Source: Cylindrotheca closterium
Lineage: Eukaryota; Bacillariophyta; Bacillariophyceae; Bacillariales; Bacillariaceae
Direction: 5' to 3'
NCBI GenBank assembly: GCA_933822405.4
Contig: CAKOGP040001068.1
Location: 1-32,378, forward strand
Length of the DNA stretch: 32,378 nucleotides
Under the pieces are notes generated by a model. The model was not told where the DNA came from. It did no database searches and was given only the letters and a program-made list of their open reading frames with translations. Positions 17,180-29,300 of the stretch are shown here, in pieces (the first letter of the stretch is position 1; the number at the start of each line of letters is the position of its first letter). Both the position numbers and the translations under genes were made by a program.

Positions 17180-19825
17180 TCACCCTATCGATGTGGAGCT
17201 TCTCCGATCAAGATCTCGGAGTAGTTCCCATACCCTTCCCTCAGAAACGTCTTGCGCTTTATCCCCTTCTACTGGTATACCCAGATTGTCTTCTGATTTC
17301 TTCTTTTCGTTCAATTCTTGCTGCTGATCCACATTTGATAGTAGGACTTGTTCCAGTTCCTTCAGTTTCTCTCTAAGATCTTGATTTTCATCTTCCAACT
17401 TGGGACAACTTCTTCTTCAGCCTTTCTATCTCGGAATGATGCCCAAAACGGACGCTGCTTCTGCGAAGACTGATAGCGTTTAGACTAGCACTGCTTGAAG
17501 CAATCGAATCTAGATCGTCTGTATCTGACATGTCTATTTCAACGTGGAGCTTACTACATCTGACCTTCAGGTTATCCAGACATTCATCCAAGGATTTCTC
17601 TAACCTTATCATATCTCGGATTACACTAGCAAGCAATGAGCACGGAAAGCATGGCAGACATGAGGAAATACAGCAACCACCATGATACTCACCTGACATA
17701 TGGCCATACCGCAACCTGGCCATATTTGAGATATCCCTCCATTTCTTTTACAGATGGGTTCACTAATGCTTTCAACCCAAAGGTTTGGGCTGCGGTGAAT
17801 CTTGGAACAAGCGTGAGGTTGCCGTGATATTTCTGCTTGAAGACTTTTGATATATCTTGACCAAAAATCTTCGGAAATAAACCAAGCTTTCCCAATTTCA
17901 ATGCACGACTGCGAATATCCCACTCGAAAAGTTGAAACAGTTTCCAATACGCACTCCGCGTACTCGGATGATGATCTTTGTTCAGAAATGGCTGAACATG
18001 AAAGTTCGTCTGACAAACAATAAAGTTCGATACATTGAAAAGCGTCGAAATCCGCTGGAATGGAAGATCGGCTTGCACTGACCCGTCTATCCATTCCACT
18101 CCGTCGACTTCAAAAGGCTCGATTTCTCCCAATGAACTCTTTGTTTGTAATTTTGCTGGCTTCATGACACCGGGCAATGCGCAGCTAGCGGCAACAGCGC
18201 TAGCCAAAGTCACATGTGGAGTCGATATGTGATTCAGTAACAGACGCTGTGCAGTGCCACCACTTGCGCGGCTAGCCGAAACCGTAATACATACATGTTT
18301 TCCCGTTCTCTCAAATGCTTCAGCAAAGGTGGTTGCTCCGTAGTAGAACTCACAAGTCCGATAAAAGTACTGTATCAATGTTGAGACAACGATGAATTTA
18401 GTCAATGGCAAGACCGACGAAAAATCACCCTACCTCACTGTCCACTAAGAGCCGTTTCTTCAACCAATATGCCACCATGTCTTGAATTGGTGGAAACCAT
18501 TTGATATTCTTCTGCTTCATTTCACCATTCAATTTAAAGTCCGTTGATACAGTTGGAACGCAGATTTTCTCAAAGATTTCTTTCGTGGAATACATGGCGC
18601 AACAGGCGGACGTGATGCTTCCTCCTGAAGTTCCGGAGATCACTTTAATATCGTCATAAAGATCCGCATCAATGAGAGCCCGCAGCGTTCCCAAGTGATA
18701 AATCGCTTGAGCTCCTCCACCAGAGAGCATCAATGCAGTCCTTCCCATGTTCTGCTTCATTTTCCGTACGAGACTTATCCGATCCGAAAGTATAGCAAGT
18801 GGTTCGTCCGCCGAAACAGGGGCCTCTGCTAGAAATTCAAGCCCCTTAGACACTTCGTTATAGTAGGCACCGATTTGCCTCCTAGACGCCGCAGAAAATC
18901 CATATTGCCCGGAAAAAGCAACAGCTCGGGCATTGTTGACTACCAAGTCTTCGAGTGTCAAGTGATTGCGTTTGACTACACCGGACAAGAGGTGTTCAAG
19001 ACTCGATCAATCGCTCTGGGAAGTGCAATTTTTTCGAGCTTCTTTCAAACGGATCAAAGTCGATTGCAATAGCTCTGTAGTCATTTCTCCAAGATCTTGC
19101 GCCACAGTTGGATCCATGTTGGGGGTGGTGTCCTCATTGTCAAAGTCGAGCAACGCCCTAGAAAACGAACTCATTCGTTTCATTTCGTGGGCGCGTCTGC
19201 GAGGCGATTCGGCCCCCTGATTGGTTATTCCATCTTGCTCCTCATAAAGTGTTTGCATCGTCGCGAAGGAATGAGTTCTTCGCTTCATTGGCTTGTTGAC
19301 ACCAGTTGGTGGTTTCTCCAATTCGGGTTCCTTTGGTTCCATCACCTGCACTTGTAGAAATTCGGAATATGACTTTGCTAATTCACATTCACATCTCCAC
19401 TTTCGTCGCCTTGAAGTTCGAATTCGTTTTTTTCTCAGCGTATTGCTGAAGAAGAATAGAAGTTGAGTAGTGCGTGAACGCATAATGACTTGATACGTTT
19501 TCAGGCAAGTCAAAATCATCACGTCATTGGCAATCATCACAAATTGGTAGGATACATATATCATTTGAATTAGTCCCAGCAAGAGCGATGCAAATATCCA
19601 AAATATCCATGCTGAGGCAGTAGTCAGCGTAACTGCAATGTACACCCACATTGGCCAGAAGAATATCATACTAAGCATGAGAAAGAGGGAGTTCCACTGA
19701 TACGTGACAAAACTCCAAATGGACGAAAAATGCTCCAACAGGAGGTTGTATGCTGTTTCACCCTTTGAATATGCGAGCTCCAGCATGTCAACGAGCCATT
19801 GCGGTATTTGGATTAGAATCTCCAT
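17180..19825 (-). CDS. Patatin-like triacylglycerol lipase, SDP1/TGL3-5 type, reading frame interrupted
   Basis: In minus-strand order the exons are 19825-18434, 18369-17693 and from 17625, joined across a 64-nt intron (GTAGGG...TACAG) and a 65-nt intron (GTGAGT...GCTAG). The N-terminus has two or three hydrophobic segments (about residues 45-110), then a linker leading into the patatin domain. The domain has the oxyanion loop LSGGGAQA, the nucleophile elbow GTSGG, and the catalytic Asp in WIDGS, followed by ADLP and a Q.NFHV..F block as in plant SDP1 and yeast Tgl3-5. These enzymes release fatty acids from stored triacylglycerol at lipid droplets. An acidic, then coiled-coil tail follows. 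Two lesions are visible: an in-frame TGA at 19009-19007, between well-conserved blocks, and a one-base shift at about 17402, where KKKLSQ continues as KLEDENQDLREKL in another frame. Either the gene is decaying or the sequence has errors. The start ATG at 19825 was preferred to an upstream TTG. Confidence 0.8.
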
Positions 19826-20267
19826 CGTATTCAACACTAATACCAATGCTAAATCAGTGTCTCATCCACCCAGCTCAGAAAAAGCAATCTCTTCAGCCTA
19901 TTTCCGCGCTTTACTTGATGCGATTAGGGCCCTTTCCGCTTTGATAGAAACAGCGGCTTGAAAGATTGTGCTCTCCCGCGAATTCAGTCCCTAGATTGAT
20001 GACTGATTGATTGATTGATTGATTGATGGTGGTTATTTTTCAGAACAGTTTTGAGATCGACGAGGCTGATTGATTACAACCCGGATGTTGGTGGCATTTT
20101 ATTTGAAGACTCACAACTCAGGTCGATTGGGTCGAATCAATGTACGTGGCATTTTGCTTTGCTTTAATCGGATGAAATTCCAAATTCCGTTGAGTTTCTG
20201 CAACTGGCGATCCTTGTGACTTGTGACAGCTGCGCTCTACAAACAGAACATACAAAGACTGTTGATC
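19826..20267. promoter_or_regulatory. Shared upstream region of divergent lipase and light-harvesting genes
   Basis: The 442 bp between the two start codons contain no gene. They must drive both directions or hold two promoters. A (TGAT)n run lies at 20004-20027. No TATA box or light-response element can be assigned by eye. Confidence 0.5.
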
Positions 20268-20944
20268 ATGAAGACCTCCTTGTTTTTCCTTAGTGCTATC
20301 GCTGGCGCCAGCGCTTTCGCTCCTGCCAATCAGGTTTCCAAGTCCACCCAATTGGATGCTGCCGAGTTGGACTCCTTGCGTGGAGTTGGTCCCGAGACCG
20401 GAGGAAAGGCCGTACGTACACACATGTGATACCTCTACCAGGATGAAGATTATTTCAAGCCGACACCCTTATCTTACCTCGTTCCTCCTGTTGTTAGTAT
20501 GACCCTTTTGGTGTTGCAGACATGGCCCCTCTTGACCACCTTCGCAAGGCTGAGCTTGCCAATGGACGCTCAGCTATGTTGGCCACTGTTGGATGGGTAT
20601 TCCCCAAGATCTGGGCATTTCCTGGTGGTCCCATCAGCACCACCGACCCCATCAAGGCTCACTTGGAGGCCGATAACCAATGGTGGGCACAATTCATTGT
20701 CTTCTGCGCAGTCATTGAGGGAATCAAGCTTCGCGGAGAAATGGAAGGAAAGTCCTACACTGGAGAAATTGACAAGGAAGCCGTCTTGGACTGGACTGGA
20801 AGATGGGCAAAGATGAACGACCAACAAAAGGAAGACATGGCTTTGAAGGAAATCAAGAATGGCCGTTTGGCTATGATGGGATGGCTCGGATTTGTCGCCA
20901 ACTACTTCATCCCAGGATCTTGCCCCGTTCCTCCCGGATTCTAA
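20268..20944 (+). CDS. Fucoxanthin chlorophyll a/c light-harvesting family protein (196 aa, two exons)
   Basis: Exons are 20268-20411 and 20498-20944, with an 86-nt intron (GTACGT...TTGTTAG) inserted in phase 0 between GGKA and YDPFG. The N-terminus MKTSLFFLSAIAGASAFAP is a diatom bipartite plastid presequence: a signal peptide ending at the ASAFAP motif, whose Phe is needed for import through the inner envelope. The mature part has helix 1 with the chlorophyll-binding ELANGRSAMLA, a middle helix (FIVFCAVIEGIKLRGE) and helix 3 with EIKNGRLAMMG. It ends NYFIPGSCPVPPGF. The product sits in the thylakoid membrane and passes light energy to the photosystems. Subfamily (Lhcf, Lhcr, Lhcq) is not decided; the short first loop and C-terminus are not those of typical stress-type Lhcx. 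In the ORF with a GTG start the frame runs 15 codons upstream, but the ATG at 20268 begins the targeting peptide. Confidence 0.93.
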
Positions 20945-21608
20945 GTGGCTGTGCCGTCTGCCTTGGAACGAATCAAAACCTTTTCCCGATACCTGGCACT
21001 CAAAATCATGCGACACTAGGTTCATCATACACATTTTGTTTTGAAGTACTCGGAGACCTTGCTGCTATTTTGTTTGGCTTCTCTTGAAATTTTTTTAGTT
21101 TAGGCTAATTTAATCAACTATTGTCGACATTCCATGCATGGTCTGAGCACTATGTTTGCGCATAAGCAGTACTGTATCTAGCTTCTTTCATTGTTCTAGC
21201 GTAGGACTGACAACGACTCTGGTGTGGCTGAAATCGTGACCATCTAAAATTCCAACTATGTCACTGGGCCATTTGTTTCGTTTCTTTCGTTAGTTTCTCC
21301 ATTGGTAACCTGCTCATTTCAATGCATCTGGCTGGGTACACCCTCACTCACTACACAGCCATTGACCACCTGCCTGAAACCTGCCTTTTTTTGCCGTAGT
21401 GAGCGAACGAGTCAGTCAAACGTTGCAAATCAAAACGAAACGAAACGAAACGAAACGAAACAAAACGAAACGAAACGAAACAAAACGAAACGAAACGAAA
21501 CGAAACGAAACGAAACGAAACGAAACGAAACGAAACGAAACGAAACGAAACGAAATATAATAAAGTGTGCAAGTTGAAATCACTTTCATCTCACACCGAT
21601 AATTCACC
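20945..21608. other. Intergenic region with pentanucleotide microsatellite
   Basis: Apart from the 3' end of the light-harvesting gene and the microsatellite at 21432-21555, nothing is recognised. The apparent open frames across the microsatellite (repeated NETKR or SFRFV) are artefacts of the 5-bp period. Confidence 0.7.
21432..21555. repeat. (CGAAA)n microsatellite, about 24 units
   Basis: A nearly pure CGAAA run is broken only by two CAAAA variants. It ends 53 bp before the ATG of the cyclophilin-like gene, so it lies in the promoter or 5' untranslated region. Purine/pyrimidine strand asymmetry is complete apart from the C. Confidence 0.95.
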
Positions 21609-22763
21609 ATGGTACAAATCCGAAACCCCAGGAGCAAAAACAAGAACGGCTTGCTAATCACACAGAAGCTGGTCACTTGCGCTGTTATAATAATCGGTTT
21701 TGTATATTTCATCGTTGCAGCAAGTGTTTCACTATCAAGAATGGATGCGCAGTTGGACGCACAAGAACAGCAGCTGCGGCGAACGAGTGCTTCAAAACCT
21801 CAAAACCATCCAAACATAGTACAACTTGAAACACCAAGGGAGGAGGGTGGTAACGATTTCCAGCAGTCATGCTTGTACCGATCACTGTCGGATTTGTCAG
21901 AAGAAGAACTCCAGCCCGTGGAAGGGCAACGCCACATGGTTGCACCTCCGATTGGTGGTAAGCTGTCGTTGGTATGCTGCCAGACAACGGTTGGTCCTCT
22001 CTCAATTCTAGTGCATTATAAATGGGCGCCACTGGGTGCAGTGCATTTCATGGAAATGGTCACAACAGGTTACTTCAACTCTGGAGTTCCGTTCATGCGA
22101 TGCATCAAGAACTTTTTGTGTCAGGTAAGCTTTGAAGGTTTGTCAACTTATGATCGAAACAGAATATTCACGAGAGGATAACGGTTCTTTCATCTTTGGT
22201 AACTTTGCTATTCTCTGTACCCTCTGTGATAAAGTATAGTTTGGGTTGAACTCTGATCCTACAGCAAAACAAAAATTGCCGACGAAAGGATCGATAGAAG
22301 ATGATCCAAATTGGCTTCCGGAGGGTCCCAATCATCGAGAAAACAAACAAGGTGTCAAGCGATTCGCTCGTGGATATTTGGCATATGCTGGAGGAGGAAA
22401 AAAATCTAGAGGGACGCAGTTGATAGTAGCGTTGAAAGAGAATGGCCCACTTGCAGGAGGATCACCATGGGTACGTGAATTATTTGTATACTATGGGTGG
22501 GATACTTAACCGTTGATTCACGCGCCGTTTGTTTTGCGAAGGAGGTTCCATGGGGAGAGCTGGTTGGCGCAGACTCGTTCCAGACGTTGGGCAAAATTTA
22601 CACGGGCTATGGAGAAAATGGGCCTCCACAAGGACGCTTGATGAAAGAAGGAGCTTCAGATGCTGTCCGAGAGGAATGGCCCAAGCTTGACTACATCAAC
22701 AGTTGCCAGTTGGTGGATGAAAGGTTTCAAGAGCAGCCACTACGGGTAGTAGACTTCAATTAG
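21609..22763 (+). CDS. Membrane-anchored cyclophilin-like protein (322 aa, three exons)
   Basis: Exons are 21609-22124, 22240-22470 and 22542-22763, with introns of 115 nt (GTAAGC...TATAG) and 71 nt (GTACGT...CGAAG), both in phase 0. The start is ATG in a CACCATGG context. A basic N-terminus precedes one hydrophobic helix (about residues 20-42, VTCAVIIIGFVYFIVAASV), then a Gln/Glu-rich linker. From about residue 110 the order resembles a cyclophilin fold: a strand with LVHYKWAPLGAVHFMEMVTTGYFNSGVPFMR, then AYAGGGKKSRGTQLIVAL and a last part with FQTLGKIYTGYGENGP. The usual catalytic Arg, Phe and Trp positions are not all present, so prolyl isomerase activity is doubtful. As a type II membrane protein its domain would face the ER, Golgi or extracellular side. 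Related uncharacterised proteins of this design occur in diatoms, to my knowledge. Function unknown. Confidence 0.8.
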
Positions 22764-23074
22764 TTCCAGAACTTCTTGTTGGCATCTTTTCTACAAGTGC
22801 AGAGTTGAGAGAGTGTTTACCTTTTATCCAAGCATCGGCCCCCCTTAAACGCTTTCAGCTGACTTCTGATCCGCGTGAGCCACAGCAGAGAGTGTTTGGG
22901 TAGGAATACAAACACAACTGTAATCATGGGTCCTGAGGTCCGTTGTTGAACCCCAAAATTGATCCTTAACATGTTGTCTCTTTCGATCTTGCCCAGCCAA
23001 GTTTCCTGCATGGTCGTTCAAACAATCGTAGCCGCCCGTCAATAGTATCTTCAATACCTTCAAAAGGATACACA
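22764..23074. other. Intergenic region
   Basis: No coding motif is seen. A first exon of the downstream SET gene could hide here, because that protein starts unusually close to its SET domain, but I found no convincing ATG and donor pair. Confidence 0.5.
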
Positions 23075-24184
23075 ATGCGGGTACTACCTGGTACGAAGTA
23101 CCAGGGAAATAGGGTCTTGGCAGTTCCCAGTGAGATGATACTATCAGCCTCTCAGATTGCACAAGAATTTCGAGGATATGTGGAATCGGCTCTACAGACT
23201 CTAGAGCAAAAAGGCTATTTACATTTGCAACCACACTTTCACTTGTTTCTAAAAATACTAATGGAATACGAGAAGGGAGAAAGTTCGGCCTATTATCCTT
23301 GGTTGAATTCACTGCCCCGCCGATGGAATACGGCCGTATCCTTTGATTACTTTTGCATGTCAACGCTCCCTCCTTATATCAAAAAAGTATGCCAGAAGAA
23401 ACGTGACGAACTCTCTGCCTTTCAAGAGTCGCTCAAATATTTTGACTACATTCTTCCTGAAACCAAATCTGACGACGAACTTGTGAAGTTTGCCTACAAT
23501 GTTGTAATGACTCGCATCTTGCCTTCACAAGAAGACCATAATATTGTTCCAGCTGCTGACTACTTCAATCATGGTAATGAAGCCAATATTGTCATTTGTT
23601 ACAACAACAACAACAACAACGAACAGACAACAGCGAACTGCGAAGTCTACGCGTCACGAGACATTGCCCCTGGAGAAGCACTGACATTGACTTATGACAT
23701 GCCTACAAACCCATCACATCTGTTGGCGACCTATGGCTTTTTGAACGAAGCACCCGCCACCTACTGCAAACTTCTCTTTACCAATCCGTCGGAAAAGTTG
23801 AAACAAATTGGATACGATCCTTCCCAGTTGGTATTTTCTACACAAGATGGAAGCATTTCCTCTCCAATCTGGGATGTCATCTTGTATTCCAAGTTGGAGC
23901 GAGCTCCTGGCATGGCCGAAGCCAAGAATGCATTCTACGAAGCGCACATGAGCGGTGACGAAGCGACAAAGTTTGCCATTCACTCCCACTTCCAAGAAGC
24001 AACTTGTACCGTTCTGCTGGAGCATGTGGAGACTATTCTCAAGGAGGTATCGCAGCTAACTTGTATGATGGAACAATTTCGGGATGAAGACCGACATCCA
24101 CGACTACCACTGCTCATGGAGCATCATGCCATGGTAACATCGACCTTTTCCAAAGTCCGCGACAATCTTCGTTCCATGTATTGA
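23075..24184 (+). CDS. SET-domain protein-lysine methyltransferase, SETD3/Rubisco-LSMT type (369 aa)
   Basis: The frame is a single uninterrupted exon. The N-terminus has the SET-N strand pattern NRVLAVPSEMILS, then an inserted helical region with YYPWLNSLP (about 73-81), which is typical of the SETD3/LSMT branch. The SET core is PAADYFNHGNEAN (about 159-171) with the NH of the SAM-binding motif, then DIAPGEALTLTYD and PSHLLATYGF (about 213-222) with the catalytic Tyr. The C-terminal 140 residues are a helical substrate-binding region. Family members methylate lysine (Rubisco, ribosomal proteins) or actin histidine. The substrate here is unknown. A poly-Asn run encoded by AAC repeats (about 177-182) interrupts the SET core. 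The usual N-terminal G..RGL.A motif is lacking, so an upstream exon may be missing. Confidence 0.85.
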   Translation: MRVLPGTKYQGNRVLAVPSEMILSASQIAQEFRGYVESALQTLEQKGYLHLQPHFHLFLKILMEYEKGESSAYYPWLNSLPRRWNTAVSFDYFCMSTLPPYIKKVCQKKRDELSAFQESLKYFDYILPETKSDDELVKFAYNVVMTRILPSQEDHNIVPAADYFNHGNEANIVICYNNNNNNEQTTANCEVYASRDIAPGEALTLTYDMPTNPSHLLATYGFLNEAPATYCKLLFTNPSEKLKQIGYDPSQLVFSTQDGSISSPIWDVILYSKLERAPGMAEAKNAFYEAHMSGDEATKFAIHSHFQEATCTVLLEHVETILKEVSQLTCMMEQFRDEDRHPRLPLLMEHHAMVTSTFSKVRDNLRSMY

Positions 24185-24511
24185 ATCAAGGCTCTTCTTT
24201 TAAATTAAATACAACTCCCGCGCCGGTATCTTAACATACAGCAGATAGTAGTAGTACGCGAGTACTGTTAGAAGGAGGAGAGATTGTTCGTTCGTGGTAG
24301 TCCCTTGATACATTGTTTTCTTTATATTGTTTTTATGCGTTGCAAGCCTTACGACTCTGTCCCCATCGATGGGCAAAAAGTCGGACGCAACCATACAAGT
24401 CTATTGGTGTTTGTTACATCGAATACATTGCACGAATAGTTGAATGAATGAATGAATGAATGAATCAATCGCCACTAACACTCCGGTCCTCGCCGTCTTT
24501 CGTCGGTTCGT
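24185..24511. other. Intergenic region between convergent genes
   Basis: It holds the 3' ends of the SET gene (plus) and the Ran gene (minus). A (TGAA)n run lies at 24441-24465. Nothing else is recognised. Confidence 0.6.
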
Positions 24512-26303
<1,792 letters not shown>

Positions 26304-29300
26304 ATGAGCAATCTGAGCAATTCTCCTCCCAAATCAGCGAATCGTCGATATGGTGAATCTGCTCGGCATTCTGCTTCCCCATCCAGAAGACAGCAAACCA
26401 CGCAAAATGCTCCTTCCACTCCTGGTGCAAGATTGAATGCTCGAGGCAATAATAGAGCCACTGACGATCCAGCTAAAGAAGCACTGGCTATGGCTGCACT
26501 GGCACAAGCAGCAAATGCTTCCAACAAATCACCGGCAGAAGTGGCTCAACTGGCAAAACAACAAGCGCAAAATCTTGCCAAGCAACAACAGCAGCATCTA
26601 TATAAAAAAAACGCTCCACGACCGGATCCTCGCAAGATATATACAGTTAGTCTGGAATCTGTCAAGAGTTTATTGAGATCTGAAGCCATTGCGGAAGTAG
26701 AAGACTATGGAAAGGAAGACCAACCAACGTCCATGATTCTATCCAAATTGGCAGAAGGAAAAAATGATGCCTTTTTGATGCAACTCTTGTTGTTTGAATA
26801 CTACCGATCAGTTGGAGACTTGCCAGAAGATGCCACCCAAATTCATACAGAAGGTGTCTCACATATTCCGTCGACGGGGTGCGAAAAAATGAAATCGTTT
26901 CTCCGCAAAGTAGAATTGGCTTACGATTCCTTGGCGGCAATGGTTCCAGAAGTTGTCGAGGAAGAAACCCCAGGCGAATTGGACTACAGCTTTGAAACCG
27001 AGGCGGAAGCACCAATTGTTGTTCCAGGTTTATTGCCACCGTGCATCTCAAACCCCGGTGATCCTACCTTGATGTTTTTCAAAGCCTGCATGGGAGAGGG
27101 AGGAGAAATTTTGCCTCCAACAAATGACTTGCCAGAAGAAGATTTGACAACGGAGGCTACTGATTTGGATTCGACCTCGCAAGAACCATTTGATGAGCAC
27201 GATAATAAACATGCTCCCTCCGTCTTTTCCATGTTTCGAAGGGGGTCCTCCTTGCGCCATACGAAATTAGGTTCTGTATTTGGTGGCCGAAACAGAAAGA
27301 GGGGGAATAGCCAGGATGAAATAGAGGTGGAGGATGAGACTACCACAACTTGTGGACCAGGTGAATACGGTGTCAAAATTGAACGAGAGATGCTGGGTTT
27401 GACGGTAGAAAATGTCCTAGAAAGAACTGTGGTTCGTACTGTTCTGGCGGGTGGTCCAGCCAAAAAGGCTGGGGCCAAAGTTGGTTCTCTCATTGTCAAG
27501 GTTGGAAACATTGAAACCAAGAATCTAACGCACTTTGAAACGATAGATGAATTGCGGCAAAGTCAGCGGCCTCTGCAATTGGTGTTGCGACAAATATCAG
27601 ACGACTCGTTGCGGAGTGCACGTGAAGAAATGGGCCGACTGATTCGAGGATCTGGGTTTGGCAAAATTATTGACGGTGGCGACCACAATAACAATGCTGC
27701 TGTACAACAACAAGCTACAGAACAGATGAGTACAAAACCTCAAGCCGCCTTGCAAGACAAGAATATTGCAATTTATACATCTATGGTTCGCAAAAGATGG
27801 ATTGAAGCCGTCAACCAGATGACTCCACGAAGTAGAAAGGATGAACCAATATTACGAGTCGGCGAAAAGCTGATTTGGACCTTGACCCTTTTTGTGGTTG
27901 GTCTAGAACGGGAATCGTCGCGTCTAATGGCAATGGCAAAAGGCAAGGAGGAAACTTCTCCAAGACGGGGAAAGTCGCATTCATTATACCATCACACATC
28001 GAAGGACTATGCGGAAGCTGCTAACAGTGTGTCGAGAGTTTTATACGATTTTGCCAAGAAACGAATGGACACTATACAAAAGAATAAGCAACAGGCGGGC
28101 GGACAAGCTGCTGGTGCAGGATCGCCAGCTCCAGGCCGTCAAGGTGGAAGAGGCATGGGTAGAGGTGGTGGACGAGGAGGCCGTGGAGGCAGAGGAAGGG
28201 GAGATGCTGGAAAGGTAGAGACTGTTGGAGACCAATTGCTACTTCAGATCGGTGATTTGTTACAGCGTACCAGAACATTCTTGGCCGATCCTACATCACC
28301 GCCTGCGGCTCTTTTGCGTGGAGAATTGATAGCCGTTTTGTGTGATATCCTTGACGCTGATGTCGAGATGAAATTGGCAGAGGAGGAAAGTGTGTCATCA
28401 ACGCAAGGAGGTGCAAATACGGGACCAATCGCAGACCTTGGCGCAGCTGGAAGTTTGCTGAAGTTGATCATTTTGAACTGTCCAATCATGAGAAGTCCTG
28501 GATGCAAACAAATATCTGCAGAACTGATGCAGATTGACGAGATTGAGATGAAGCGGCGGTTTGGAGAAGTCAAAGATATAACAGCTGACGATTATCACAG
28601 ACTCCATGCTGGAAATAGATTTCTTGCAGTCGTTCATCGATTGGCGGCAAGTAGGAGTACAAGTGCTCGAATCACAGCCTGTTCGCTTGGTCCCGTACTT
28701 TGGAGTCATTTGGACTTTCCGCATCAGTTGCAAGTAAGTTGCCGCGGCTCAATGTTGTGAATGATATCCTGTATTGTTCTCGCGTCTAATCCTAGTTTCG
28801 GTCTCAGTTACGCGGAGTGATTACACGAGCGCTTCATGATGTTGAGGTAATTGTCAGAAAATCAACGGCTACTGTCTTGCATGAAATTGCAGAACTAGTG
28901 TTTGATCCACGCTGCGTCCCGTGGTTGGTGTTGATGTGCGAAAGGGCGATGACCGATCCAGAACCAATCCTACGTTCAGCTGCAATGACACTTACGTGGC
29001 ATTTAGCAGAGCACTTGCCCAATGCCTTCCTCGGTGACGCGAGTAAAGGAAGTCGATATCTCCAGCGGTTACCAAGCCGTGACGATCCGATTTTCGCTGA
29101 CGTCTATCTGTTGCAGTGCAAACTCCTTCCAGTGGCAACTCGCCTTGCCGAAGATCGAGCCCCGCAAGTGAGACTTGCAGTGGCTGCTCAATGTGATAGG
29201 CTTTGCGATGCGCTCGGTGATCATTGGTCAAGTGTCATAATTGATGTTCTTGTTGCGTTGTTGACTGATTCGGACGAACGTGTTCGAAGTGAAGCGGTTC

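Noticed and set aside
19007..19009. Selenocysteine codon in the lipase
   Set aside because: Diatoms do use selenocysteine, but the TGA lies in a variable linker, not at an active site, and known members of this family have no selenium residue. A stop mutation or sequence error is simpler.
21302..21712. Open frames on both strands made of repeated NETKR or SFRFV residues
   Set aside because: They are the translation of the 5-bp microsatellite. The same run is open in several frames, so it is not evidence of a gene.
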